64,000 nt of DNA, from contig JARFIW010000941.1 in NCBI GenBank assembly GCA_036346225.1, positions 1,850,001-1,914,000 on the forward strand. Reading direction: 5' to 3'. The notes beneath the pieces are model-generated. The model was not told where the DNA came from. It was given only the letters and a program-made list of their open reading frames with translations, and did not search any database. The DNA comes from Platerodrilus igneus (taxonomy: Eukaryota > Arthropoda > Insecta > Coleoptera > Lycidae). Shown here in pieces: positions 1-10,283 of this stretch (within the stretch, counting starts at the first letter, position 1; each line of letters begins with the position of its first letter). The position numbers and the translations under genes are program-made.

Positions 1-1337
1 GTACTAAAGTATAATTTCAATTTGCATCATAAGTAATTAAATCCATTACGGAATAATAAAGCAATGCAGTTTTGCATTTAATACCTACAAGTAATCAATC
101 CATAAAAGCAGCATTATAAGTAATTAAATACATCACGGAATTATAGAAGCGCATGAAAATTACACCACAACACTCTATAAATAATTTGCAGTACAAACAC
201 GGTATAAAATCTAAACTTTTTCAACTAATTAATCAGCATTATAAAGTGCAGTAAAACGGTCATCATAAGAAGCTTTAATTAAAACGCTGAAAACTAACAT
301 TACGGAGAGATTCAATTACAAGTCGTGAACACCGAAGTATTTAAAAATAAAACTAGACGTAACACTTTATGTAAAGTACGGAAAGTAATTCCTATAAATT
401 TCTATTAACACCTGTAAGTGCAATTACCTCAACGTACGTGACTAAATAACAAAGATTACAACTTAAGTATTCAATTTCAACCATGAAGTACAGGAGTAAT
501 CAACCTTAAGTTATAAGTAGAACACAAGACAGACGAACTGTACGTTTACGCAACTCAGTAAAACCCACGGAAAGCATATTAATTACAAACTAACGGAATT
601 TAGCTAAGTGAGAATAAACCCATCCATTTCAGATTCATTAAGAAAGATAAATCAAAAGCTGCATAAAAACAAGCAAATCCAGACTACGGTAATTAAATTC
701 AACATTATTGAATACAGATCTCACAAGTACGAAATTAATCTCAAATTTTTACAAATTTTCATTTCCACAATCTAAACTGAAAATTAACAAATCCTAACTA
801 GAAATAACGCCGAAAAATAACAAAATAAACTTCAACCTTTACCAAATTTTATCCACCCAATCCGAACTGAAAATTAATAATTCCAAACTAAAAATAACGC
901 CGAAAATAGCGAAATAAATTTCAATCCTTACAAAAATTTGAATTCACCTAACCTAAAAGGAAAATTAATAAAACTAAAGCAAAATTAACGTTTCAAATAG
1001 GAAAATCATCCCCAATTTTTACAGAATTTCAAATTACCCAATCTAAATGAAAAATTAACAAACCAAAACCAAAATTAACATTTCAAATAGGTAAATCAAC
1101 ATCAATTTTTACAAAACTCAAAGTTATTCAATCTAAAAAGGAAAATTTAAAAAACCAAAGCAAAAATAACGTCACAAATAGCAAACCAACCCCAATTTTT
1201 ACAAAATTTGAAATTTTACAACCCAAACGGAAAATTAATAAATCCGAAGCAAAAGTAACATTACAAATAGCGAAATAAAGCAATTCAAAAAAAAAATTTT
1301 TTGAAATTTCCAAAATCGAAAACAACCCTTAACCAAC
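1..1337 (+). other. 5' untranslated leader of an errantivirus-like LTR element
   Basis: Non-coding, very A-rich sequence leading straight into the gag frame at 1338. No LTR end or primer-binding site is visible, so the 5' LTR must lie before base 1. The first 450 bases carry loose repeats of an ATAAGTAATTAAAT-type phrase. The second half is an ordered 90-bp tandem array, listed separately. A leader longer than 1.3 kb is long for this group. Confidence 0.6.
690..1286 (+). repeat. 90-bp tandem repeat array, about six units
   Basis: Units begin at 768, 858, 948, 1039, 1129 and 1219, a period of 90 (once 91), with a partial unit before 768. Each contains a CAATCTAAA-like opening, a GAAAATTAATAAA block, an AAATAACG block and a CAATTTTTACAAAATTT block. 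Units are diverged, so the array is not a recent expansion. It ends about 50 bp before the gag start and may act in RNA packaging or in transcription of the element; that role is inference. Confidence 0.85.
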
Positions 1338-2525
1338 ATGAGTAACACAGACTTACGTCTCTATTTAAAGACAATACAAACGTTCGATGGCACACAGGCC
1401 CATCTCTCAAATTTCATTGGAGCATGTGAAATGTTCCTAAAAACCTTTTACAAACCCGGAGATGACGCAAGAAATTCATTGCTTATACGCTTAGTAATAA
1501 GTAAACTAACCGGAAGGGCACTAACCTTAATCGCCAGTAGGGACGACTTACAGGAATGGGACCAGTTTAAACAACTACTAATTGCATATTTTGGGGACCA
1601 ACGTAATATAAAATGCCTAGTACGAGACCTAATAAACCTTAGAATGGAACACAATCAATCCCCCTACCAATTCGGAATGAAATGCCAAGATGTGAGAAGT
1701 TTAATTTTAACCAAATTAAAAATCGAAGAACCCGACCAAAACGTTAGACATTTAAAAACAAAAATGTATGACGAAATGACACTAGACACATACATAAACG
1801 CCTTACCTGAACGACTATCAGATAAAATCAGATTCCAACGACCCCAAAATCTAGAAGAAGCTATGAGCCTAGTAATAGAAGAAAAAAATGTAATGTACTA
1901 CCGCAACAGACTATACAACCCCAACGCGAATAAAAGTTATTCACCAATGAAAACCATACAAGCCACAAGACAAACAATCCCTCAACAAAAATTCACACCC
2001 TTTAACGCACAAACAAATCAACCGCGAATTAATAACCCAAGTTTCAACAATACAAATTTTAATAATCAATTTAAAAATTTTTCAAGACCAACATTCAACC
2101 CAACTTTTACAAAACCCGCATTCCAACCGCGATTTAATAAAAACCTAAACCAACAAAGACCAGCATTCAACGCAAACCCCAATAGAAATACACCAATGAC
2201 TAATAATAATAACAACCCTAATAATTATTACAAACCAACACCAATGGACACCTCATCTGGTAACACCAGACAAAACACAAAAATAACACACATCCGACCA
2301 AACCCTCACCAGAAACGTAATTTTACATCGGAAGAATTATTCCATCAAGAAATAGAAAAATTTGACACTGACCAGAATAATTACATTGAGACACCTACGA
2401 ACAATGAATCAAATCATGCAGAAACTTACGAACGTGACGAACAATACGAAACTTACGAGGAGTACGATAAAGAAAACTCGATCTCAAATTTTCAAATGGA
2501 CCCATTCATAGACAACCAAACTTAA
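1338..2525 (+). CDS. gag: Gag-like protein of errantivirus-type Gypsy element
   Basis: An intact 395-residue frame that forms the structural protein of the retroelement particle. Residues about 1-190 look like the helical capsid-type region of Ty3/Gypsy Gag, including a tract ending in NLRMEHNQSPYQF followed by a QNLEEAM motif. Residues about 210-310 are very rich in Asn, Gln, Pro and Phe, a likely RNA-binding or disordered tail, and the last 60 residues are acidic with Tyr and Glu. No CCHC zinc knuckle is present, as is common in errantiviruses. The start is the first ATG after the leader repeats. Its 3' end overlaps the Pol frame, which is shifted by -1. It is the only clearly uninterrupted long frame upstream of pol. 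Confidence 0.8.
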   Translation: MSNTDLRLYLKTIQTFDGTQAHLSNFIGACEMFLKTFYKPGDDARNSLLIRLVISKLTGRALTLIASRDDLQEWDQFKQLLIAYFGDQRNIKCLVRDLINLRMEHNQSPYQFGMKCQDVRSLILTKLKIEEPDQNVRHLKTKMYDEMTLDTYINALPERLSDKIRFQRPQNLEEAMSLVIEEKNVMYYRNRLYNPNANKSYSPMKTIQATRQTIPQQKFTPFNAQTNQPRINNPSFNNTNFNNQFKNFSRPTFNPTFTKPAFQPRFNKNLNQQRPAFNANPNRNTPMTNNNNNPNNYYKPTPMDTSSGNTRQNTKITHIRPNPHQKRNFTSEELFHQEIEKFDTDQNNYIETPTNNESNHAETYERDEQYETYEEYDKENSISNFQMDPFIDNQT

Positions 2526-3331
2526 TAAACTTAAATAACATAAATCATTTAGTATTACCATACATAGAAATACCCCACGCCAAATTCAAACTATTAATTG
2601 ACACCGGATCATCAAAAACATTAATTAGCCCCAGAACCGTACAAAAACATTATTTAGATTATGTAGAAAGAGAACCATTTAAGATTAAAACAGCCCATCA
2701 AACAACACTACACCAATTCGTAGCCAATATACCCTTACCAAGAACATTTAATGTTAAAGTGAAACATAAATTTTGTGTATTCGAATTTAATGACAAATAT
2801 GACGGATTAATCGGAATGGACCTTCTAAGAAAATTAGGAGCCAACATTGACATTAAAAATCGCTTACTAGGGACAAAATACGGAAAAATCCCAATTAAAT
2901 TTCAAAACACACAAGTTGAACAAAAATACACTATAGAACCCCGAACGGAAAGAAAAATAAAAATCCCAGTAAAATCTAACAAAAATTTAGGAATAATAAA
3001 TCATATGACATTTCAGCAAGGAGTAGAAACCCCAACCGCCTTAGTGCAAATAAAAGATAATTATGCAACCACAACAATATTAAATTCAAACGACTACCCC
3101 TTAGAATTATCACTGACAGACCCAATTAACGTAGAAGAACTAAATTTTAACGAAATGGAAATAGACGAAAATTTAGAAAATAATTACAACCCAATAGAAC
3201 ATGACGAAATGTTAAGAGAAAATTTAACTAACATCCGCTTTAATACCGATATCAATCAAGAAGAAGAAAGAGCAATTAAAAACTTATGTTTGAATACCGC
3301 GACATATTCCATTGCGAAAGAATACCATTAA
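2471..3331 (+). CDS. pol: N-terminal Pol: aspartic protease and linker
   Basis: This frame is -1 relative to gag and open from 2471. It carries the retropepsin active-site motif LIDTGSSKTLIS near 2594-2630, then a second protease-like strand motif, YDGLIGMDLLRKLGA, near 2798-2842. The downstream part is the usual linker to reverse transcriptase. There is no ATG at the frame start, which fits expression as a Gag-Pol fusion by frameshifting rather than independent initiation. The frame closes at 3331, but reverse transcriptase homology switches to the +1 register at about 3286, so one base has been gained or lost near 3285. As it stands, protease is separated from reverse transcriptase. Confidence 0.78.
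   Translation, partial: RKLDLKFSNGPIHRQPNLINLNNINHLVLPYIEIPHAKFKLLIDTGSSKTLISPRTVQKHYLDYVEREPFKIKTAHQTTLHQFVANIPLPRTFNVKVKHKFCVFEFNDKYDGLIGMDLLRKLGANIDIKNRLLGTKYGKIPIKFQNTQVEQKYTIEPRTERKIKIPVKSNKNLGIINHMTFQQGVETPTALVQIKDNYATTTILNSNDYPLELSLTDPINVEELNFNEMEIDENLENNYNPIEHDEMLRENLTNIRFNTDINQEEERAIKNLCLNTATYSIAKEYH
2486..2492 (+). promoter_or_regulatory. Candidate -1 ribosomal frameshift site, AAATTTT
   Basis: In the gag frame the bases read A AAT TTT, which fits the X XXY YYZ pattern for simultaneous P- and A-site slippage. Slipping back one base gives AAA TTT and enters the protease frame, which is open from 2471. It lies inside the 55-base gag/pol overlap and 31 bases before the gag stop. A downstream RNA structure was not assessed. 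Confidence 0.6.
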
Positions 3332-4095
3332 CATTCACCAACACAGTAAAACATAATATCGAGTTAACAGACAATAAACCAATCTTTACAAAAGCATATA
3401 GACTACCTCATGCAAGCCAAGAAGAAGCTGACAGACAAGTAGCAGACCTATTAGACCAAGACATAATCCAGCACTCCAATTCACCATGGAGCAGCCCCGT
3501 GTTAATAGTACCTAAGAAATTAGACGCAACCGGAAAGAAAAAATACAGAATGGTAATAGATTATAGAAAGTTAAATAAAAAAACTGTAGATGACAATTAC
3601 CCACTACCAAATATAACCGAAATTTTAGACAAATTAGGCAAATGCCAATATTTTACAACATTAGACCTAGCATCAGGATACCATCAGGTAGAGATGGAAG
3701 AAAAAGACATATCAAAAACAGCCTTCAGCACACCTAGAGGACATTACGAATACAAACGAATGCCATTTGGACTAAAGAACGCACCCGCTACTTTCCAGAG
3801 AGTCATGGACAATATACTTCGAGGAATACACAATGAAAAATGCCTTGTATACCTTGACGACATCATAGTTTATTCCACCTCATTGGTAGAACACATAGAA
3901 AGATTGACAGAAGTATTCGAAAGACTTAGACAAGCACATTTCAAAGTACAATTAGACAAAAGTGAATTTTACAAAAGAAGTATCATTTTTAGGACATGTA
4001 ATAACACCCCAGGAGTAATGCCAAATCCAGACAAAACAAATGCAGTTCTAAATTACCCATTACCAAAACAAACAAAGAAATCAAAGGATTTCTAG
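3286..4095 (+). pseudogene. pol: Reverse transcriptase domain (broken)
   Basis: This is the RNA-dependent DNA polymerase domain of the errantivirus-like element. Visible blocks in order are an upstream FEYRDIF motif, SPWSSPVLIVPKK, YRMVIDYRKLN, FTTLDLASGYHQV, MPFGLKNAPATFQRVMD and the catalytic YLDDIIVYS at about 3849-3875. Near 3990-4015 the LGHV motif is read out of frame, so a pair of nearly compensating indels is likely. At about 4063 the frame is lost again: the next conserved block, [14 protein letters not shown], continues in another frame to about 4150. Catalytic aspartates are present, but the frameshifts at both ends mean no full-length polymerase can be made. Confidence 0.85.
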
Positions 4096-4396
4096 GACTT
4101 AGTGGTTACTACCGCAAATTCATTAAAGGTTACGCTCAGATAACCAAACCCTGACAAATTGTTTAAAAAGGAAACAAAATTGAACACACCCGGAATTTAT
4201 TAAAGCCGTAGACAAAATTAAAACATATTAACGAATCACCCTGTATTAGAATACCCAGACTTTACAAAACCATTTATACTGACGACAGACGCATCGAATG
4301 TAGCATTAGGCGCAGTATTGAGCCAAGGAAAAGTAGGTAGCGATAAACCCATCAGCTACGCATCCAGAACCCTAAATGAAACCGAACAAAATATAG
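4096..4396 (+). pseudogene. pol: RT connection and N-terminal RNase H (frameshifted remnant)
   Basis: This stretch links the polymerase to the next open block. It contains the [13 protein letters not shown] motif that closes Gypsy RT, a stop near 4154, then the RNase H opening [18 protein letters not shown] near 4276-4331 in frame 1 and an [14 protein letters not shown] motif near 4351-4392. At about 4394 the frame meets a TAG and the homology moves into frame 2. The order and spacing are normal for the family, so the damage is small indels rather than rearrangement. Confidence 0.75.
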
Positions 4397-6142
4397 CACT
4401 ATAGAAAAGAGTTATTAGCCATAATCTGGGCAACAAAATATTTTAGACCTTACTTATACGGAAGAAAATTTTACATATACACTGACCATAGACCACTAGT
4501 ATGGCTATGCAAACTGAAAGAACCGAATTCAAAATTACAGAGATGGAGAATCAGACTCGAAGAGTATGATTACGAAATTATATATAAAAAAGGAATTTAT
4601 AACAATAACGCAGACGCTTTAAGCCGAATCCAACTCAATGCATTAGAAACGGAATCCATTATAGGAAACGTAGACGAAGAAGAAATAAGGGAAGATCCAG
4701 ACGAGAGCGACACAATACATTCGACACAAAACGAAGAACCAAAAAACGCGATTAAAATCTTAAACGAAGCAATCGATATGAAACCTAACCAATTTAAAAT
4801 AACAGAAGTTTTAAATAACCCCAATCCAGTAAAATATACAAAAGTAGATAATAAAAAAATATACCAAATTCAAATAACTAAAGATGACAACGAAGAACAA
4901 ATAATTAAAATTCTAAAAGAATACACCCCCGAGAAAAAACGATTTTATTTTTATTTCAACACCGAACATTTATACCAAAGATTTTCAGAATTATACATTA
5001 AACTATTCAATAACTCTGGACCTGAACTCATCAGATGTACTAGAAAACTAATAACACTAGACGACCCTGACGAAATAAACGATGTAATTAGAAATCAACA
5101 CGAAGGAAAAACCAACCATCGTGGAATTAACGAAACTATAAAGCAACTTGTAAGACGTTATTATTTTAAAGACATGAAGGACTTGACCACAGATTTCATT
5201 AACCAATGCGAACTATGTGACAAAGCGAAATACGATAGGAAACCCCCAAAGATACCCTTAATGTTAACCAAAACACCCGACAAACCATTTCAAAAACTAC
5301 ATGCCGATACTCTAGTAGTAGAAGCTCAAAACTATCTGACAATTGTAGACGCATTTACAAAAATAGGCCAAGCAATACCAATCACATCCAAAAATAGCAT
5401 TGACGTGACCCAAGGATTTTTACAATACTTCACATTTTACGGAACACCCGAATCAATAACTTTAGACAATGGTAGCGAATTTAAAAACGAGACAATTCAA
5501 AACACTTTAGAACTCCACAAAATAAAAATTCATTTCATAACGGAAAACCACCCCGAATCAAACGGACTAATTGAACGATTACATTTAACCTTCTTAGAAC
5601 AAATTCGATTATTAAGAATAAGCTATAAAAAGGAACATATAACCAATTTAATGTCATACGCACTAATCGCCTATAATAACACTATTCACTCATCAACAAA
5701 TTTTACACCCTTAGAATTAACATTAGGACATTCAGATTCACGAAATCCCTATGACATACACTACAACAAGGAAGTATATCAACAATATGCGAAAGATCAC
5801 AAACAAAAACTAAAATTAACTTACGACAAGGTAAAAGATAAATTAGAGAACGATAAGGAACGTATCACCACAACCCGAAATAAAAATACCGACTCAAATA
5901 AATTTTCAATAGGACAAACCGTATATGAAAAAAACTTTCAAAGCAAGCGACATAAAACAGCACCCAGAAATTTAGGACCATTTAAAATTAAGAAAATATC
6001 AGATAAAAACATAGCAGTAGTAGACAACGGTAAAATAACGAAATACATTCATTTAAAAAACCTAAGACACCCTGTAATTTCAGATGGACAATCATCACCC
6101 TTACCGGCAACCTCCACCCAGGTAGAACGGACAACCAAGTAA
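4397..6142 (+). CDS. pol: C-terminal RNase H plus integrase
   Basis: One open frame runs from 4397 to 6142. It opens with RNase H sequence ([38 protein letters not shown]). After an acidic linker comes the integrase: an HHCC zinc-binding segment near 5100-5230 (H, H, CELC), then the catalytic core with D in LHAD, D in LDNGSEF and E in NGLIERLH, the classic D,D,E set. The last 100 residues include a GPFKIKKI element like the integrase C-terminal domain. It inserts the cDNA into host DNA. The frame is intact, unlike upstream pol, but without upstream readthrough it would not be translated as part of a polyprotein. Confidence 0.85.
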   Translation, partial: HYRKELLAIIWATKYFRPYLYGRKFYIYTDHRPLVWLCKLKEPNSKLQRWRIRLEEYDYEIIYKKGIYNNNADALSRIQLNALETESIIGNVDEEEIREDPDESDTIHSTQNEEPKNAIKILNEAIDMKPNQFKITEVLNNPNPVKYTKVDNKKIYQIQITKDDNEEQIIKILKEYTPEKKRFYFYFNTEHLYQRFSELYIKLFNNSGPELIRCTRKLITLDDPDEINDVIRNQHEGKTNHRGINETIKQLVRRYYFKDMKDLTTDFINQCELCDKAKYDRKPPKIPLMLTKTPDKPFQKLHADTLVVEAQNYLTIVDAFTKIGQAIPITSKNSIDVTQGFLQYFTFYGTPESITLDNGSEFKNETIQNTLELHKIKIHFITENHPESNGLIERLHLTFLEQIRLLRISYKKEHITNLMSYALIAYNNTIHSSTNFTPLELTLGHSDSRNPYDIHYNKEVYQQYAKDHKQKLKLTYDKVKDKLENDKERITTTRNKNTDSNKFSIGQTVYEKNFQSKRHKTAPRNLGPFKIKKISDKNIAVVDNGKITKYIHLKNLRHPVISDGQSSPLPATSTQVERTTK

Positions 6143-6183
6143 CAATATAACATATAAACACAACCCCGGTATACTACCAATAA

Positions 6184-7125
6184 ACTAAGCAGTATACAAA
6201 TTACAATATTTACTCAAATAATATCCACCCTTACTTTAATGTAACAAATTTTAGCAACATTAAGAATAACGAAATAATATTTTTGATAGAAATCCCGATA
6301 GTAGAAAGTAACAATTATCAATATTATCATTTATTTGCTTTTCCAACAAAGGTTACTAGCACATACCAAGTAATCATACCCAAAACCAAATTCCTATCCC
6401 TAAATGAACTGAGATATGGTTATACAAACGAAAAATGTACTGAAGTAACACCAAACCAATATTTATGTCAATCGATGACGACAACAACCATTAAAGAAGA
6501 CAGCGCTTGTGAAGTACAACTATTAAAATTCTCAAATCATTACGAAAACTGTGTAACCAAACAAGTGCAAATAACTAATATGAAAATTCAAAAAGTTACA
6601 GATAACAAATGGATAGCCATTTTCCCAACAGAAGTAATAGCAACCATCCACTGCAACCAAGATGAAAATAACCAAGCATTAATCGGAAGCAAACTAATTA
6701 CCCTCAAAGAAGACTGTTATGTGAAATTGAAAGATGAAGTAATCAGAGTTTATCAAGATCCCATAGCAACAAAGAAACTTCCAAACCTACCGGAAATACA
6801 ATTCAAAATACAACAAGAAGACGAAGAAATAATTAAGAAACCTATGAAGCTAGAGCATCTAGACTTAGACGATCTCAACCACGCCGTGAAACTAGTGGAA
6901 AGTTATAAAGAACAATTAAATGAACTCAAAACGCCAAAGTTACATTATAATAATATAAGTGTTTGGACAATTGTATTGATCATTTTAATAATTTTTGTAA
7001 TCATGTATGTATTATACAAAATGTACCTTAGATATAAGAATGAAGGAAACAGTTCTAGATTTAAGGAAACAAAGAAAAATAAAGAAACGACAAGTATACC
7101 TTTAGAAATAATGAATTTTAAATGA
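6184..7125 (+). pseudogene. env: Partial Env-like glycoprotein reading frame
   Basis: The third frame of the element lies just downstream of integrase, where errantiviruses carry env. It is open from 6184 with no ATG near its start, so it would need a spliced message or is truncated. It resembles only the C-terminal half of errantivirus Env: several paired cysteines between about 6440 and 6720, and a hydrophobic segment of about 23 residues near 6960-7030 followed by a Lys/Arg-rich tail, the expected membrane anchor and cytoplasmic tail. No signal peptide, cleavage site or fusion-peptide-like stretch is visible. At about 310 residues it is well short of the usual family length near 450-500, suggesting an N-terminal deletion. 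Identification rests on position, the anchor and the cysteine pattern. Confidence 0.6.
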
Positions 7126-7184
7126 AACTGAATAATGTATTTTATGTATTTAAAAATTAAGACAAACCTTAATTTTTCATTTAC

Positions 7185-7193
7185 GGTGGGAGG
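7185..7193 (+). promoter_or_regulatory. Polypurine tract before the 3' LTR
   Basis: The run GGTGGGAGG sits directly before AGTTATGT. Errantivirus LTRs typically open with AGTTA, so this marks the plus-strand primer site and the LTR boundary. Confidence 0.65.
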
Positions 7194-7211
7194 AGTTATG
7201 TATCCCCCAAT

Positions 7212-7212
<1 letters not shown>

Positions 7213-7250
<38 letters not shown>
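7213..7250. repeat. (TA)n microsatellite within LTR U3
   Basis: An uninterrupted alternation of T and A follows TTAC. Because it lies in U3 it may differ in length between copies of the element. Confidence 0.9.
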
Positions 7251-7252
<2 letters not shown>

Positions 7253-7535
7253 ATATATTGAATCTAATAGGAATAATTAGAAATTGTTAAATAAAGTATA
7301 AGTTCAATGCAACATTGTAACACAAGGATAACCCAGAGAGGTTATCGGCAGTTCATGAGAACGGAATGCAACTTTGCATCCGTGAGGGCAGTGATACTGC
7401 AGGTGGCAGGTCACAGGCGGTCAACAGACCGCAATTACTTAGAATTAAGTTGTTACATTGTAATAAAGTGTACAATTAAGAGAAACGCAGACATGAGATC
7501 TGCAAGTTCCCACAGCCGTGTGGAGGGCAGGTTAT

Positions 7536-7572
7536 TATAAAAAGCCCGGGAGCTCAATGCCCGGCAGTCAGT
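7536..7572 (+). promoter_or_regulatory. LTR core promoter: TATA box and initiator
   Basis: TATAAAAA at 7536-7543 is followed by a GC-rich spacer and TCAGT at 7568-7572. Spacing and motifs match an arthropod core promoter and would define the start of R. Confidence 0.55.
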
Positions 7573-7690
7573 CTTCAAACTCCATACTTCGTTGTTTGAG
7601 CTACTCACCTGTACAATTAATTAATTTTTTATAAAGTTATTATGTACAAATTTCAAATATATTTTTGTTAAAGTATCAATGTGTTTTTAA

Positions 7691-8081
7691 AAAACCAGCT
7701 CCAAAGGCCCGAACTTTAACTCGCTTCCAATAAAAATGATCTTCCCCAATTCTGGATTCCATTCAAATTATTACACTATGGACCACCATCATTAAATTAT
7801 ATACCCCAATTTATTTCAATTCTTCAAACTTAGACTTTCATCATTCTTGCTCCAAACTTAAAATTGCAGTTTGTTCACCCCTGTACTTCAAAATTGTATT
7901 ATTCTTCTTTTCCCCTTGACATTTAAATTGTATTACTGTATTTTTTTCTTAACATCAGAATCCTAGTCTATTTCCCTCAGACCTCGAAACCCTATTATTT
8001 TTATGTCTTAGTTTACAATAAATTCATTAAAAACGTACTTACGTTTAAACGGCAATTGTAATCTTCATATTCGCACTCATT
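7691..8081. other. AT-rich non-coding flank
   Basis: Pyrimidine-rich sequence with scattered TTCAAA and CCCC motifs. I see no gene, repeat array or transposon end here. Part of it may still belong to the preceding LTR. Confidence 0.4.
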
Positions 8082-8390
8082 TTATTTTTCACTTTTATAC
8101 TTATTACGTACTACTCTGTTTAATGGCAATGCACTTCGGCCTTCATTGAGTTCAAAACTGACTTTCTTATCAAGGTGCTTGCTAATATAATCTCGAATTC
8201 CCACTCCATCCGTGGGTTTGGTATAGAACTCGTCGCTTGTCTCTGACCAATCAAATAATTTTATTTCGAGCAGTTTCTGATGTAATGCTCCAAGTTTTCC
8301 CATAATCACAACCTGCCCGCAGCTGTCTTTCATTGTCAACATGCTGTATTTTGATAGATTACTTGCTTTTCTATAAACAACTGATGCAAC
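8082..8390 (-). CDS. Unrecognised short reading frame, coding-like
   Basis: A minus-strand frame, open from about 8390 (just after a TAA) to a stop at 8082. The part after its first ATG is 86 residues. Composition is mixed and protein-like, with charged and hydrophobic residues well interspersed (for example HLDKKVSFELNEGRSALPLN), in contrast to the Lys/Asn/Phe-rich noise frames nearby. I do not recognise a family. It lacks a signal peptide, membrane segment or zinc motif. It could be an exon of a host gene or the tail of an unrecognised transposon gene; no clean splice sites were identified. Confidence 0.3.
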   Translation of the reverse strand, partial: VASVVYRKASNLSKYSMLTMKDSCGQVVIMGKLGALHQKLLEIKLFDWSETSDEFYTKPTDGVGIRDYISKHLDKKVSFELNEGRSALPLNRVVRNKYKSEK

Positions 8391-8897
8391 CCGACTTTAA
8401 ATTTTCATGTTTACATGCGATTCACGCAATTTTTAATCATTTCTCTTATCAAAATGATTAGATCTTTGTACGCATTTATATTAACTACCTGAAACTCTAT
8501 TTCTATATCCGTATTAATTTAATCGTCTTCTTAATGCGTGTCTAATTACACTTTATCATTTATTTCTCAATATACGCGTGCTTCCACTGAAAAATATCCT
8601 TATTTGTTTTACCTAAATTAACTAAACTTTATCTACAGGGTATTTAATATTTACTATCTACTTAATACATGTATTTCTCATTCCTACGCCAACTATGCAT
8701 CTTCCTATGTTTACCTGCGTCGCCCAAAACTATCTCTGCTCTATATACAGGGTGTTGACTACTTACTATCTACAAACTATGTCTATTTCTTAACTATCTC
8801 CTTAAATAAGTGACGTTTTCTGCTGACTATTCTAATTACTCATTCCCGAACGACCTTTACTATAACGTGCACCCTTAAGCCACCCCTTATCACAGCA

Positions 8898-8928
<31 letters not shown>

Positions 8929-8940
8929 ATAAAACATTAT
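8391..8940. other. Non-coding stretch with CAGGGT motifs and a (TA)n tract
   Basis: Two phrases, CTACAGGGTATTTAATATT near 8634 and TACAGGGTGTTGACTACTTAC near 8747, are each followed by ACTATCTAC, suggesting a degraded duplicated unit about 110 bp long. A (TA)n tract lies at about 8897-8925. No coding sequence is seen. Confidence 0.45.
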
Positions 8941-8944
8941 CAGA

Positions 8945-10108
8945 TGGATTGATACAATTTTAGCTTTGTGAAAGAAGAGGTCGGTGCTAATTTAGATTTC
9001 ATGTTGCTAATGGGGAAGTTATTATAGCAATCAACCTCCATTCTCTTGGTGCAAATGCTGTTAAAATTGAAGGGGACAAGGTAATTACCAGAATAAAACA
9101 CCGATTCGAAGAAACATTAGAAACGAAGTCTCAGGTTATTAATGTGTGTGCTAACTATATATCTAAAGGTTGTCAGAGAGCACTTACACATCAAGCAACA
9201 TTGAACAAACCATACGACGGAAAAAAAGAGCCTTTACTGACGCATCAGTAAATCCAAGAGATTTGTTGTCATTAGTAATTCCGACACGTTACAAAACTTT
9301 TGAAAGCAGATTTGAAAGCAGAAGAGGCGCGGAAGAAAATTTTTTGTTTTCTAACAGTGGTTTAGGACCAAATAAAATACTTGAAATGTTTGGTAGAGAA
9401 AGAAATCTTCAAGAGTTTCGAAATTGCAAGATTTGGTTTCGGAATGGGACATTTAAAATAGCTCCTATGTTTTTTTCACAAGTGTACTTGATTTTGTCAA
9501 TAAAAAAAAAGGGAACGCACCCACTTTTCAACTGTTTGGTATGGTATGGGCTATGTACCCGGAATTACAGCCTGATACCGTAACATGTGATTTTGAGATT
9601 GCAGTAATTCAAAGTTTATCTCTTCGCTATCCTGATACTCAGTTGCACGGATGTTTCTTTCAATTGGTTTCCAATATGAAAAAACATCTATGTTCAGTGC
9701 ATTCATTTTATAAATAATTATAACAATAATGCGGAATTTGCTTTAAACGCAAGAAAGATTACTGCTTTGGCGTTTGTTCCAATACCTGATTTGGATGAAG
9801 CAATTCAGCCATTGTCAGAAATTTTACCCGATGAACTAGAAGTAATACTTGATTGGTTTGAGAACAACTACGTCGAACAAAGGAACTGGCGTGGAAACGG
9901 TTGCCGTCCTCTTTTATTCCCCCCTGGAATGAGGAATGTATACCAGCGTACAGAAAACGGAGCTGATCGAACGAACAACTACGCCGAAGATGCGCATCGA
10001 CGATTGCAAACTGAACTTGTTGTAGTTAATTTTACTATATCACAAGCTAGCCTTTGTACCAAAACTGCCCAAAAAATTATCCAACATTTTGAACACCGAC
10101 AATATTAG
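8945..10108 (+). pseudogene. MULE-type transposase with FLYWCH-like N-terminus
   Basis: Decayed transposase of a Mutator-like element, readable through several frames. About 8960-9160 resembles a FLYWCH/WRKY-type zinc domain (an HSLGANAVKIEGDKVI segment). Then come LFSNSGLGPNKILEMFG, an IWFRNGTFKIAPMFFSQVY segment matching the MULE DGTF core with G-T-F retained and the first acidic residue changed to N, VTCDFEIAVI with the second acidic residue near 9585, and LHGCFFQL near 9648. The 9767-10108 block ends the domain with ALAFVPIPDLDEA and a R-TNNYAEDAHRRL motif. Stops and frameshifts separate the blocks, near 9040, 9170, 9585 and 9715. No terminal inverted repeats were identified. It is an old, dead copy. 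Confidence 0.8.
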
Positions 10109-10283
10109 AATTAGCACCTATTATAAAAAACAGGGCGGACTCTATTTTCGAAAATAAAAGACAAAAATCAAAAGTTTGAAACACCCAACGTTATCCATAG
10201 CATACCTTGTACAGGTGCGATGGTTAGTACACAGACCAGATCAAGCACTTATTTATTAATAGAATCAGTGGCCACAAATCCGA
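10109..10283. other. Flank of the MULE remnant, including SINE target duplication
   Basis: Short non-coding stretch ending in the 14-bp GGCCACAAATCCGA at 10270-10283, the left target-site duplication of the SINE that follows. Confidence 0.7.

Larger units (their letters stand above)
7194..7690 (+). mobile_element. 3' LTR of the errantivirus-like element (right edge approximate)
   Basis: It starts AGTTATGTAT after the polypurine tract. Inside are a (TA)n tract at 7213-7250, a TATA box TATAAAAA at 7536-7543 and an initiator-like TCAGT at 7568-7572, about 32 bases downstream, as expected for an insect LTR promoter. The small frame at 7307-7540 is within U3 and not regarded as a gene. The 3' edge is uncertain because the 5' LTR is not available for comparison. 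Confidence 0.6.

Noticed and set aside
768..1286. CRISPR-like array
   Set aside because: Whole 90-bp units repeat without unique spacers, in a eukaryotic retroelement leader; it is a tandem repeat.
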